From the NCBI RefSeq assembly GCF_000377565.1, contig NZ_KB898372.1, positions 1-64,000 of the forward strand: DNA of 64,000 nucleotides. Direction: 5' to 3'. Under the pieces are notes generated by a model. The model was not told the origin of the DNA, searched no databases, and saw nothing but the letters and a program-made list of their open reading frames with translations. Every line of letters starts with the position of its first letter. Within the stretch, counting starts at the first letter, position 1. Shown in pieces: positions 50,967 to 59,940 of the stretch. The DNA is from Rhizobium sp. 2MFCol3.1 (GTDB taxonomy: Bacteria; Pseudomonadota; Alphaproteobacteria; Rhizobiales; Rhizobiaceae). The position numbers and the translations under genes were made by a program.

Positions 50967-51740
50967 ATGGTATCCGTAGATTTGAACTGCGACATGGGCG
51001 AGAGCTTCGGCGCCTACAAGATCGGCGACGACGCGGCCATGATGGAGATCATCACCACGGCCAACGTCGCCTGCGGTTTCCATGCCGGCGATCCCGTTGT
51101 CATGCGCGACACGATCCTGAGCGCAAAGAAGCATGGGGTCGCCGTCGGCGCCCATCCCTCCTTCATGGATCTCTATGGCTTCGGCCGACGCAGAATTTCG
51201 GGCGAACGGCCTGAAGATATCGAGGCACAGATCGTTTATCAGATCGCCGCGATCCAGGGCATGGCAACAGCACTCGGCTGGCCGATCACCCACGTGAAGA
51301 CGCACGGCTCGCTCGGAAACATGGCGGCCGAGGATGCGGAACTGGCTGCGGTTTGCGTGCGCGCCATCCGTGCGGTCGATCCGAACCTCGTCTTCATCAC
51401 CCTCCCCTACTCGCAGACCATGCGCGCCGCGGATAGCGCCGGCCTCAGCGTCGCGTGCGAGGTCTATGCCGATCGCCGCTATCGCGACAATGGCATGCTG
51501 GCGCCTAGACAGATGGAGGGCGCTGTCATTCATGATGTCGAGCAGAGCGTCGACCAGGTGCTCTCGATGGTCTGCAACAACAAAATCCCGACGGTCGGCG
51601 GCGCAAGCCTTGCCGTCGACGCGGCCACCGTCTGCATTCACGGCGACACGCCGGGCGCTGCGGTGACGGCGCGTGCGTTGCGTGACAAACTCATCGCCGC
51701 CGGAATCGACATAGCCCCCTTTTCCAAGCCTGAAATCTGA
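50967..51740 (+). CDS. pxpA: 5-oxoprolinase subunit PxpA (LamB/YcsF family)
   Basis: A 257-residue YcsF-type protein: VDLNCDMGESFGAYKIGDDA, ANVACGFHAGDPVVMRDTIL, VAVGAHPSFMDLYGFGRR, THVKTHGSLGNMAAEDAELA and CIHGDTPGAAVTARALRDKL. It supplies the catalytic subunit that cooperates with PxpB and PxpC. The ATG at 50967 has AAGGAG; the longer upstream frame is rejected. Separation of pxpA from pxpBC by a divergent promoter is uncommon, since they usually form one operon. Confidence 0.93.
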   Translation: MVSVDLNCDMGESFGAYKIGDDAAMMEIITTANVACGFHAGDPVVMRDTILSAKKHGVAVGAHPSFMDLYGFGRRRISGERPEDIEAQIVYQIAAIQGMATALGWPITHVKTHGSLGNMAAEDAELAAVCVRAIRAVDPNLVFITLPYSQTMRAADSAGLSVACEVYADRRYRDNGMLAPRQMEGAVIHDVEQSVDQVLSMVCNNKIPTVGGASLAVDAATVCIHGDTPGAAVTARALRDKLIAAGIDIAPFSKPEI

Positions 51741-51747
51741 ACGAGGA

Positions 51748-52608
51748 ATGATCTTGACCCGTACCGTATATTTGAACGGCAGCTGGCTCGCCGAAGCTGA
51801 CGCAAAAATCTCCGTCTTCGACCGCGGCTTCCTGTTCGCCGACGCGATCTACGAGGTTACTGGCGTTGTCGATGGTAAGCTGCTTGAATATGCCGGGCAT
51901 TCAGCTCGCCTGCATCGCTCGATGGCCGAGCTCGGCATCGACTGCCCGCTGACGGAAGAGGAACTTCTGTCTGTTCATCGCGAGATCGTCCTGAAGAACG
52001 GTCTTCAAGAAGGGCTTATCTATTTACAGATTTCCCGCGGCGCGGCCGACCGCGACTTCGCTTTTCCTGAAAATGTGACGCCGACGTTGGTTCTGTTCAC
52101 GCAAGCAAAGTCTGTACTTGACAATCCGAAGGTAAGGACCGGAATTTCCGTCGCCCTGGTTCCCGATCAGCGCTGGGCTCGGCGCGACATCAAGACGGTT
52201 CAGCTGCTTTACCCCTCGATGGCGAAGATGCAGGCAGCATCCATGGGCGCCGATGATGCCTGGCTGGTGGAGGACGGTTTCGTTACCGAGGCGAGCGCCG
52301 CGACGGCGCATATCATCAGCAAGGACGGCAAGCTGATCACGCGCGGCCTGTCGAACGCGATCTTGCACGGCATCACGCGCTTGAGCGTTCTCGACATCGC
52401 CCGCAACGCCGGCCTCGGCGTCGAAGAACGTGCATTTACTCCCGAGGAAGCGAAAAACGCTGCGGAAGCCTTCATCACCTCGGCCACCAACTTCGTTCTA
52501 CCGGTCACCAAGATCGATGGGCAACCGGTTGGAGACGGCAAGCCGGGCCTGCAGACGCTCAAGCTTCGGCAACTGTATATCGACAACAAGCTGGCGAACG
52601 CGATCTGA
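51748..52608 (+). CDS. D-amino-acid aminotransferase-like PLP enzyme (fold type IV)
   Basis: A 286-residue class IV aminotransferase: FDRGFLFADAIYEVTGVVDG, the Schiff-base Lys149 in RRDIKTVQLLYPSMAK, EASAATAHIISKDGKL and ILHGITRLSVLDIARNAGL. D-amino-acid aminotransferases, branched-chain aminotransferases and ADC lyases share this fold; DRGFLFADAIYEV favours the D-amino-acid type. A TTG at 51754 has a better ribosome-site spacing (GAGGA) than the ATG at 51748. It follows pxpA by seven bases and could supply the 2-keto acid for the 2-hydroxyacid dehydrogenases. Confidence 0.85.
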   Translation: MILTRTVYLNGSWLAEADAKISVFDRGFLFADAIYEVTGVVDGKLLEYAGHSARLHRSMAELGIDCPLTEEELLSVHREIVLKNGLQEGLIYLQISRGAADRDFAFPENVTPTLVLFTQAKSVLDNPKVRTGISVALVPDQRWARRDIKTVQLLYPSMAKMQAASMGADDAWLVEDGFVTEASAATAHIISKDGKLITRGLSNAILHGITRLSVLDIARNAGLGVEERAFTPEEAKNAAEAFITSATNFVLPVTKIDGQPVGDGKPGLQTLKLRQLYIDNKLANAI

Positions 52609-52613
52609 CCAAC

Positions 52614-52640
52614 CGTTGTCGCCCCTCAGGGGCGACAACG
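52614..52640. terminator. Strong hairpin after the aminotransferase gene
   Basis: A perfect 12-bp stem CGTTGTCGCCCC / GGGGCGACAACG with loop TCA, five bases after the stop. No T tract, but stem strength and place fit a terminator. Confidence 0.75.
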
Positions 52641-52790
52641 ATCCATTTGCAGCGTGGATTGCGATGGCAGCTTCAAGTGGGCAGAAGACTTCGTTCGCGG
52701 TCTTGAGAATGCTCCTACAAGGCAAGAATTTTGGCATGCAGATCGTCAGAGTGTCAGGCTGGAGATAAAACTCTGCCCCGTGACAGCGAA

Positions 52791-53213
52791 TTAGTCTCGA
52801 ACGCGATCGTATTGCCGACGGGCGGCCTCAAGCTCCGGACCGTAAGCCATCGACCATGCATAAAGCGCCTCGAACGGTTGCTGGAGTGAGCGGCCGAGCG
52901 GAGTAATCGTATATTCAACGCCAACCGGTGTCGTTGTCGTCAGAACTTCGCGGTAAATGAGCCCATTGCGTTCCAGCCGCTTCAAGGCTTCGGAAAGGGC
53001 CTTGTGCGTAATCCCGTCGAGGCGCCGCATGATTTCGTTGAACCTGGATGGCCTGGAGCACAGGACCGTCAGGATCAGCACTGACCACTTGTTGGCGATC
53101 TGCTCCAGCACCGGACGCGCTTTCTCCACATCCAGCAAGGCCTCAGTAGACACAGCTTTGGGCCGGCGGGAGGGGTCTACTTTGAGAAAAGGACCTTCAT
53201 CCGGTGCAGTCAT
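52791..53213 (-). CDS. HxlR-family regulator
   Basis: A 140-residue HxlR-type winged-helix regulator: VLEQIANKWSVLILTVLCSR, PSRFNEIMRRLDGITHKALS, EALKRLERNGLIYREVLTTT and TPVGVEYTITPLGRSL. The region holds no redox Cys near the N-terminus other than LCSRPSRF. It diverges from an SDR gene. Two direct repeats TAGGTATA (53213-53220, over the start codon, and 53261-53268) lie in the gap and could be its binding sites. Confidence 0.9.
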   Translation of the reverse strand: MTAPDEGPFLKVDPSRRPKAVSTEALLDVEKARPVLEQIANKWSVLILTVLCSRPSRFNEIMRRLDGITHKALSEALKRLERNGLIYREVLTTTTPVGVEYTITPLGRSLQQPFEALYAWSMAYGPELEAARRQYDRVRD

Positions 53214-53308
53214 AGGTATACTCCTCGATATCTGCTTTACCTTTAGTGCGTAATTGACCGTAGGTATAGAGCGTATATCTAGGCTTCATCAACGATGATG
53301 GAGTTCAC

Positions 53309-54037
53309 ATGAGCAGATTGGCAAACAAGGTCGCCCTCGTGATTGGCGGAGTCGGTGGCATCGGTGGAGCGATTTCTCAACGCTTCGGCCGCGAAGGCGC
53401 GCAGGTCTATGCAACTAGCCGCAAAGGTGGAGAGAGTTTGCTGGAAACAGGAGGCTCCGGCAGCATCCGGGTCATTCAAGCAAACGCCAGCGAGAAGGCC
53501 GATCTTCAGCTTGTTCTAGAACAGATCAGGTCAGAACATGGCCGGATCGACGTCCTCGTGATCAATGCAGGCCTGTCGGAATATGCGCCGTTGGAAGACA
53601 TTTCGGAGGATCATTTCGATCGGACATTTGGCCTGAATGTGCGGTCTCTCGTCTTTGCGGCACAGGGCGCGCTCGACCTCATGAAGGCTGGTGGAACGAT
53701 CGTGCTGATAGGCTCGATCGCCGGCGATATCGGCACGAAGGGATACGGCGTCTATGGTGCGACGAAGGCGGCAGTTCGTTCGTTTACCCGCACATGGGCC
53801 AATGAGCTCGCTTCGAAAGGAATCCGCGTCAACGTTGTCAGCCCCGGACCAACCGATACGGCAATGATGGCAAGCGCCTCGAAGGAGGTTCGAGATGCCT
53901 TGTCCAGCATGATCCCGCTTGGTCGCATGGGTCGGCCTGAAGAGGTGGCGGCAGCAACGCTCTTCCTTGCAAGTGACGAGAGCAGCTTTACGACAGGCGC
54001 AGAACTAGCTGTCGATGGCGGCATGGCACAGATCTGA
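53309..54037 (+). CDS. Short-chain dehydrogenase/reductase
   Basis: A 242-residue classical SDR: cofactor motif LVIGGVGGIGGAISQRFG, NAGLSEYAPLED, IGSIAGDIGTKGYGVYGATK (Ser ... Tyr-x3-Lys) and VDGGMAQI at the C-terminus. The first Gly motif is GGVGGIG (unusual V for the common S/T). It diverges from the HxlR regulator across 95 bases, the typical layout of a quinone/aldehyde-inducible reductase; substrate unknown. Confidence 0.88.
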   Translation: MSRLANKVALVIGGVGGIGGAISQRFGREGAQVYATSRKGGESLLETGGSGSIRVIQANASEKADLQLVLEQIRSEHGRIDVLVINAGLSEYAPLEDISEDHFDRTFGLNVRSLVFAAQGALDLMKAGGTIVLIGSIAGDIGTKGYGVYGATKAAVRSFTRTWANELASKGIRVNVVSPGPTDTAMMASASKEVRDALSSMIPLGRMGRPEEVAAATLFLASDESSFTTGAELAVDGGMAQI

Positions 54038-54182
54038 CACGCACCCTCGGTTGGCTTGGGCAACAGAGGTATGAAGCCGACTTAAGCCGCGTGGTCACGG
54101 GAATGGCGACACCCTCACTGGCTGCACGGCGTCGTGGTGAGCAAAAACCAGGACCAACATCCGACGGCGCGCGGACGCGACT

Positions 54183-54920
54183 TCAGTCCTGCGCTGTCGG
54201 ACGAACAACGATGCTTCCAACCTCGACATCGCCGGGCTGTTCGATCGCAAAGGCGATGGCGCGTGCGATAGCGTCCGGCGAGATTGCCAGCTGCTCTTTC
54301 TGCGTATTGATCCTAGCCCTCACGGTTTCGTCGGTAATCGATGAATCGGTGAAGGTGGTGTCGATGAAGCCCGGAGACACTTCGGTCACCCTCAGGTTTG
54401 GACCTGCTTCCTGACGAAGGGCTTCGGTAGCGGTGCGAAGCGCGTTCTTGGTGGCGGCATAGACCCCCATCGTCGGGACGATCTTGAGGCCGGCGGTCGA
54501 CAGGACGTTGATCACATGGCCTCCACCCTGCCGCGCGAAAACCGAAAGTGCTGCTGCAATACCATAGAGCGTGCCGCGAAGATTGACGTCGATCATGGCG
54601 TCCCAGTCATCGACACGCAGCGCATCAAAACGAGAAATCGGACCAATGCCTGCATTGTTGACGATCACGTCCAAGCGACCGAATGCTTGGCAGGCGCGGC
54701 CAACCAGCATGTCGAGGTCAGACCGCTTCGTAACATCGGTCACGCAAAATATGGCCTTGCCACCTGCCCTAACGATTGCGTTCGCCACGTCGGCAAGCTC
54801 GACCTCGCTGCGAGCGCCGAGAACGATACAAGCGCCACGCGCCGCCAGGTGCAGCGCTGTCGCGCGCCCTATTCCCCGGCCAGCGCCGCTGATGACGATG
54901 ACCTTATTTTCGATGGTCAT
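54183..54920 (-). CDS. Short-chain dehydrogenase/reductase
   Basis: A 245-residue SDR: VIVISGAGRGIGRATALHLA, NNAGIGPISRFD, LSTAGLKIVPTMGVYAATKN and SPGFIDTTFTDSS. ATG 54920 follows AGGAGC; the 17-codon upstream extension is not used. It diverges from the AraC regulator at 55016 across 95 bases and is likely its target. Confidence 0.88.
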   Translation of the reverse strand: MTIENKVIVISGAGRGIGRATALHLAARGACIVLGARSEVELADVANAIVRAGGKAIFCVTDVTKRSDLDMLVGRACQAFGRLDVIVNNAGIGPISRFDALRVDDWDAMIDVNLRGTLYGIAAALSVFARQGGGHVINVLSTAGLKIVPTMGVYAATKNALRTATEALRQEAGPNLRVTEVSPGFIDTTFTDSSITDETVRARINTQKEQLAISPDAIARAIAFAIEQPGDVEVGSIVVRPTAQD

Positions 54921-55015
54921 GGAATGCTCCTTTAAAGTTGCTAACAATATACCGTGGCAAAGCTGGACCATCCATGCTTGGATGGCTCATTCTTTGTCGA
55001 GATCGGCCAAACCTC
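54921..55015. promoter_or_regulatory. SDR/AraC divergent gap with inverted repeat
   Basis: CCATCCA-TGCT-TGGATGG (54968-54985) is a perfect 7-bp inverted repeat in the 95-base gap. AraC proteins usually bind direct repeats, so the role is uncertain. Confidence 0.4.
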
Positions 55016-55903
55016 ATGAATGACACCTTCTCAGACGTTCTAACGGCTCTTGGCACCAGCAGTGTCCGCGGAACCAGCCTGGAAGCAGGCGGCGCGTGGG
55101 CACTAAGCTTCGACGGAAGGGAGCGGCTGAAATTTGTCGCGGTCGTCAAGGGCCAATGCTGGCTCGTGCTTTCCGATCGGCCTCCTGAAGCGCTGAACGA
55201 GGGAGACGTGATCCTTCTCAGCGATACATCCTACACGGTGACGAGCGATCCTGGCCTTGATGCGTCAGATGGCATGGAGCTTTACGCGTTTCCGGGCCAC
55301 AACACGGTGCGGATCGGAAAACAGTGCGACACTGTTATGATCGGCGGCGGCAGCGGGTTCGCAGCCGGCTGTGGATCGTTCGTTCTCGACGCACTCCCCA
55401 AGTTCCTGAAAATACAGCCTCGATCGCCGAGCGCCCGGAGCATTGCCTCGACGCTCGCCGCACTTAAGGATGAAGCAGACGCCGAGAGGCTCGGCGGCAG
55501 CCTTGTCGCTGCCAGGCTCGCCGACATACTCGTTGTGGAGGCCATCAGGGCTTATGTCGCGACCCATCCCGAAGACAAGCTGGGCTGGATCTCGGCGCTG
55601 GCCGATCCACGTCTCGCCAAGGTAATCAGGCTCATGCACGAGGATGTGGCGCGTCGTTGGACCATTGAAGCCCTGGCGCGGGAAGTTGGAATGTCGCGCT
55701 CGGCACTCACGTTGCGCTTCTCCCGGCGCGTGGGCCGGCCACCCCTCGACTACCTGACGCGGTGGCGTATGATCCTGGCACAGCGGGAACTGGCTCGGGG
55801 ACGTGGGGTTCCAGAAGTCGCCGAACTTGTTGGCTATGCCTCCCAAAGCGCTTTTGCGCAAGCGTTTAAACGGACCATGGGCCGCACGCCCAGGGGGCAA
55901 TAG
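55016..55903 (+). CDS. AraC-family regulator with cupin-type ligand domain
   Basis: A 295-residue AraC protein: the cupin-like N-terminal part has WALSFDGRERLKFVAVVKGQ, WLVLSDRPPEALNEGDVILL; the C-terminal HTH pair has WTIEALAREVGMSRSALTLR, FSRRVGRPPLDYLTRWRMIL and VPEVAELVGYASQSAFAQAF. Members of this AraC (cupin_6) group often control the reductase gene beside them. ATG 55016 is chosen. Confidence 0.87.
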   Translation: MNDTFSDVLTALGTSSVRGTSLEAGGAWALSFDGRERLKFVAVVKGQCWLVLSDRPPEALNEGDVILLSDTSYTVTSDPGLDASDGMELYAFPGHNTVRIGKQCDTVMIGGGSGFAAGCGSFVLDALPKFLKIQPRSPSARSIASTLAALKDEADAERLGGSLVAARLADILVVEAIRAYVATHPEDKLGWISALADPRLAKVIRLMHEDVARRWTIEALAREVGMSRSALTLRFSRRVGRPPLDYLTRWRMILAQRELARGRGVPEVAELVGYASQSAFAQAFKRTMGRTPRGQ

Positions 55904-56063
55904 TCTGCGAAGGGTACGTGGGTTCCTTCAAATGCGTATGCCCAAACAGGTGCAGACGACAGAAGCGAGCATGACCTTATCGGATATCTTTGTCCAAGTG
56001 CTCGCAGCCATTCTCGTATCGCTTGATCTCCCTATCACCAAATGCACGCCCGCCGGACGCTCC
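55904..56063. other. Short gap before the HxlR pseudogene
   Basis: About 160 bases; a plus-strand frame reads through, but I see no supported gene. Confidence 0.45.
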
Positions 56064-56450
56064 TTAGCTCGCGTCATATTTGATGCGTGCGTGCTGAATG
56101 TTCTCCCGATTGCTGTCCGCCCACATGACGAGAGCCATAACCGGGGCGAGAAGCGTTCGCCCCATGTCCGTCAACTCATAGTCTACCCGCGGCGGAATGG
56201 TTGGAAACAAAGTCCGCTTGACCAACCCATCGCGTTCCAGTCCGCGCAAATTGATCGTCAGCATCCGTTGCGAGATCCCATCGATCTGTCGCTTCAATTC
56301 GTTAAACCGAACAGGCCGTCCCTGAGGGTTGCGATGATGTACAGGTGCACTTGTCGCCGACAAGGTCGAGGATTGCGCGAACCACCCTACAGTCTCCACC
56401 TTGGGGGGGTAGGAAGATCGATGTTACCAAGTGTCATCCGAGTGCCTTCT
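56064..56450 (-). pseudogene. HxlR-family regulator, frameshifted twice
   Basis: The C-terminal part is intact (RFNELKRQIDGISQRMLTIN, LRGLERDGLVKRTLFPTIPP, RVDYELTDMGRTLLAPV). Translating the sequence upstream in other frames gives ILDLVGDKCT and LYIIATLRDG, which continue a normal HxlR N-terminus. Frame changes therefore lie near 56345 and near 56312. The gene is divergent from the broken azoreductase, as HxlR regulators often are. Confidence 0.8.
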
Positions 56451-56522
56451 TGCGGGTGATTTCCAGTGATTTTATTATTGTTAGTCACAAGAATTTACCA
56501 CCCCGTTCATATTGGAGCATTC

Positions 56523-57325
56523 ATGACCATCCTCCTCGTTACATCGAGCCCACGTAGCTCGGAAGGTTTCTCCACCCGCTTTGCAACTGAGATTGCCGAA
56601 GGGCTGAAGGCTCGCAGGGGAGGACCGCTCGTGACCCGCAATCTCACGACCAACCCACCGCCGCAAATAGAGCAGGCCTATATTCAGGGCCGCGTCGCAG
56701 CTCCAGAGGCGCGTACACCGAGCAGGCTAAGGCCGTCGCCCTTGCCCAGGAACTTGTCGATGAGGTGAAGGCAGCTGACGTGCTCGTCCTCGGCTCGGGA
56801 ATGATCAATTTCGGACTGCCGTCACAGCTCAAAGCCTGGTTCGATCACATCACCTGGCCAGGTGAGACCTTTGGCTACAGTGAAGCCGGTGGCCCACAGG
56901 GATTGCTGACCGACAAGAAGGTCTATCTCGTCACTGCCAGCGGCGGCGTCTTCTCCGGAGGCGACTGGTCCGCCTTTGACTTCCAGACCGGATATCTGCG
57001 CCACCTGCTGGGCTTCATCGGCCTGACCGACGTTGAAATTGTTCGCGTGGAGGGCACCGTTTTCGGTCCCGAAGCCGTCAAGGCTGCCATCGCAGCCGCC
57101 GAAACTCAGGTTCGCGGGGTCTTGGAAAGGCGGCCTGAAGGTCGACCGGCTTACCGCTGCGGCCGTGACTACCAGGCTTTGAGCGGCCAGTGTGGTCGCT
57201 TAAAGCATCGACAAACAGGTCAACACTATGAAGATCACTCTGTTTGGAGGGACCGGACCAATCGGAAAGCGCATTATCGAAGAGGCGCTGCAGTGCGGAT
57301 AAGAGCTATCCGCCTACACCCGTGA
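56523..57325 (+). pseudogene. azoR: FMN-dependent NADH-azoreductase (AzoR), frameshifted
   Basis: The N-terminal part MTILLVTSSPRSSEGFSTRF to about residue 62 (QIEQAYIQGRVAAPE) is in one frame. The rest (AYTEQAKAVALAQELVDEVK, VLGSGMINFGLPSQLKAWFD, DKKVYLVTASGGVFSGGDWS) is in the next frame; the change is near 56709-56713. The second frame also runs past the normal end into the next gene, so the native stop is lost. AzoR enzymes reduce azo dyes and quinones with FMN. It is probably inactive unless the shift is an error. Confidence 0.82.
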
Positions 57326-57608
57326 CGCCACAGAAATTTCAACATTCGACGGTAAGATCATCGGTGGCGACCTCAATAACCGCTACACGATCATGGCATG
57401 CGTCGCGTGTGCGGACGCTTTCATCAGTGCGTTTGGACCCAAGAGTTTGAAATCCCCCGAGAAGCGGCCGATCATGCGCGGCGTCGCCACAATCATCTCC
57501 GTTATGGAAGAACTGAATGTTCGTCGGCTCATCCAGATCTCGACCGGCGCCTATCGTAATCACGATGACAGCTTTGATTTCACGTCGCAAGCATTCTCGC
57601 AAAGCTAG
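57228..57608 (+). pseudogene. NAD(P)H-binding (NmrA-like) oxidoreductase, interrupted
   Basis: Starts well (MKITLFGGTGPIGKRIIEEA, LQCG), but codon 25 is TAA (57300-57302). In frame after it come ELSAYTRDATEI, FDGKIIGGDLNNRYTIMAC and VATIISVMEELNVRRLIQIS, TGAYRN, so the frame is otherwise preserved. It then ends early at 57606 (full family length is about 210 residues). A decayed atypical SDR of NmrA type. Confidence 0.78.
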
Positions 57609-57653
57609 ATCAGGCCCGTCAGGCAAAACCAACAGGGCCTGGTTCCAGCACGA

Positions 57654-57929
57654 GTTGGCGGCTCAATCGCTGGCCTCGTCATCGGGGTCATTGCCTTGGA
57701 CTTCGGAATGGAGAGCGCGTTGGTATCGAACCAATCGCTGGTCTATGCCCTAAACCCCAACGCGCGTGCCCGTCTCAACACGGTCCTGATGGGCTCCATG
57801 TTTCTTGGCGGCGCCATCGGATCGGACGTGGCCATTGCTGACTGGACCAACGCCGGATGGCTCGCGGTAGCCGCGGTCGGCGGGCTGGTCAGTGCCGTCG
57901 CCGTCGCACTTCAAGTTAGGCGCTCATAG
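57654..57929 (+). pseudogene. MFS transporter, C-terminal remnant
   Basis: About 91 residues with the last membrane helices of an MFS transporter: VGGSIAGLVIGVIALDFGME, LVYALNPNARARLNTVLMGS, GGAIGSDVAIADWTNAGWLA and VGGLVSAVAVAL. The motif LNPNARARLNT is typical of sugar-efflux MFS proteins. The remaining 300 or so residues are missing, replaced by the NmrA-like remnant upstream. Confidence 0.72.
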
Positions 57930-58164
57930 AGCGAGGACCATGGATTTAAGAAGCTTGGCGGTCCGTGTCGCCGGTTCGGATTTGCGGGTCGAGTTTCAAA
58001 CAATCTGTGAAATCCAATGCCGCCATACGTGCTGAACGATCTCGCGATCAACGTCGCAGCCGCCCTCCGCACAATCCGTTCGGCCGTCGGACACTTTTGC
58101 GAAGGCTGCGAGACAATACGTGTCACGGGCGGTGGTCTCGCCACCCGCCCCATGCCGCCCAGCG

Positions 58165-59046
58165 TTAGACTGCCCGCACCCGCAGTCTTGCGACGTCCTT
58201 GAGCGGCGGCAGGCCAAACTGCCTAGCATACTCCCGACTAAACTGATTGGGGCTTTCATACCCTACGCCGAAGGCCACCGATGTCGCGGTGCCTTCCCCT
58301 GATAGCAGCAGGGAACGCGCATGCAGGAGACGAACATGCTTCTGGTACTGGATAGGACTGAGCGCTGTTACCGCTTTGAAGTGGCGATGGAACGCGGACA
58401 CGCTAAGTGCGGTCATCTCCGCCAGTTCCTCGACGCGGAGAGGCTTCGCGAAGTTTTCCCGGATCCACCGAATAGCACCGCCGACGCGTGCGAGAGGCGT
58501 CTCCGGCATCGCAATGTCGCGAAGCATCCAGCCGAGAGGCCCGCGCAGAACACGGAACAGGATTTCACGCTCGTAGGCAGGTGCCAGGGCGGCGACATCG
58601 TCAGGACGGTCAATCAAACGAAGCATGCGCACCCAGGCATCGAGCAGCTCGGGAGTTATTGGAGCCACCGAAAATCCCGAGCTGTAGAGGGTTCCGCCGG
58701 CAGTCGTTGGCAGGTCAGCGATCAGGTTCGCAACGATGGCCGGATCTAGCGTGAGACTGATCGCGAGGTATGGTCGGCCACGTTCATCCGGATGGACCGA
58801 GCCCACGGCCGGCAGGTCGACCGACATTACGAAATAGGTGGCCGGATCGTAGTGAAATGTCCGGTCGCCGACCGTCATGGACTTCGATCCCGTCAGGATC
58901 AGATTGACCATCGGTTCGTAGACGGCGGCTAACTGATGCTCCGGGATCTCTCCTTGCACCATCGCCACACGGGGTATCCCGGTTTCGGTTCGGCGGTTCT
59001 CCGCTCGCGCAGCCAGATGTCGGAGTTCTTCAAGCTGTTGTTCCAT
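58165..59046 (-). CDS. AraC-family regulator (AraC_N type)
   Basis: A 293-residue AraC regulator: the N-terminal domain (ENRRTETGIPRVAMVQGEIP, YEPMVNLILTGSKSMTVGDR) is the AraC N-terminal family; the HTH pair is RVEELAEMTALSVSAFHRHF and TSVAFGVGYESPNQFSREYA. The ATG at 59046 gives MEQQLEELRHLAARAENRRT, the family's typical start; an ATG at 59172 would add 42 residues without support. It diverges from an SDR gene at 59185, its likely target. Confidence 0.87.
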   Translation of the reverse strand: MEQQLEELRHLAARAENRRTETGIPRVAMVQGEIPEHQLAAVYEPMVNLILTGSKSMTVGDRTFHYDPATYFVMSVDLPAVGSVHPDERGRPYLAISLTLDPAIVANLIADLPTTAGGTLYSSGFSVAPITPELLDAWVRMLRLIDRPDDVAALAPAYEREILFRVLRGPLGWMLRDIAMPETPLARVGGAIRWIRENFAKPLRVEELAEMTALSVSAFHRHFKAVTALSPIQYQKHVRLLHARSLLLSGEGTATSVAFGVGYESPNQFSREYARQFGLPPLKDVARLRVRAV

Positions 59047-59184
59047 CGGAGGGACGATTGCACGCGCCGAAAGTTTCAGCAACAGGAAAGCAGAAATAGG
59101 CAATGATCGAGGAGGATCGGGTGAGCGCTGCGCGGCTGCTGCGGATATCAAATCGTCATCCTTATCGGACATTGGAGAATTGTC

Positions 59185-59928
59185 ATGAAGATCGTTATTG
59201 TCACCGGCGGGAGCCGCGGGATCGGCGCCGCCACGGCGCGAATGTGCGCAGCGAAAGGGATGGGAGTCGTCCTGACCTACAACAGCAATGCTGAGGCCGC
59301 GAACGACGTTGTCGCTTCTGTAAATGAGATCGGCGGCCTTGCGGTCGCCCTAAACCTGGATGTCTCGCAGATCCATTCGTTCGCGGTCTTCCGAAAAAAC
59401 CTAGAGAAAGTGCTCCAAGCAACGTTCGGCCGCGGCGACTTTGACTTCCTGGTCAACAATGCCGGATATGGGCTGTTCACGCCCCTCGCCGACGTAACCG
59501 AGGACCAGTTCGATGGTCTGTTCAATGTCCACCTCAAGGGACCGTTCTTCCTGACGCAAACGCTTCTGCCTCTGATGGCCGATGGCGGGCACATCGTGAA
59601 CATGACGAGCGCGACCACCCGCGTCGCTTTCGCCGGAGTGGCTCCATACGCGTCCTTCAAAGGCGGCCTCGCGGTGATGACCCGATACTTGGCCAAGGAA
59701 CTCGGCGGACGACAGATCCGGTCGAACTCCGTTTCTCCAGGGCCGATCCGAACAGACCTTGGTGGCGGATTGAACGAGGAATTCGAAGCAAAGCTTGCGG
59801 CTATGGCGTCGCTGGGACGCGTTGGCGAGCCCGATGAGGTTGGGAGTGTGGTCGCCAGTCTCCTGTCTGACGAGAACTGCTGGATCAACGCACAGGACAT
59901 CGAAGTTTCCGGCGGCTACGTGATCTAA
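59185..59928 (+). CDS. Short-chain dehydrogenase/reductase
   Basis: A 247-residue SDR: IVTGGSRGIGAATARMCAAK, NNAGYGLFTPLADV, MTSATTRVAFAGVAPYASFK (Tyr-x3-Lys) and DIEVSGGYVI at the end. Ser in the catalytic position is in TSATTR. The ATG at 59185 follows GGAGAA. It is co-transcribed with the VOC-SnoaL gene 12 bases downstream. Confidence 0.9.
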   Translation: MKIVIVTGGSRGIGAATARMCAAKGMGVVLTYNSNAEAANDVVASVNEIGGLAVALNLDVSQIHSFAVFRKNLEKVLQATFGRGDFDFLVNNAGYGLFTPLADVTEDQFDGLFNVHLKGPFFLTQTLLPLMADGGHIVNMTSATTRVAFAGVAPYASFKGGLAVMTRYLAKELGGRQIRSNSVSPGPIRTDLGGGLNEEFEAKLAAMASLGRVGEPDEVGSVVASLLSDENCWINAQDIEVSGGYVI

Positions 59929-59940
59929 AGGAAAACAGCG

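Noticed and set aside
53213..53268. Two TAGGTATA copies as a confirmed HxlR operator
   Set aside because: Only 8 bp and one overlaps the start codon; kept as a note only.
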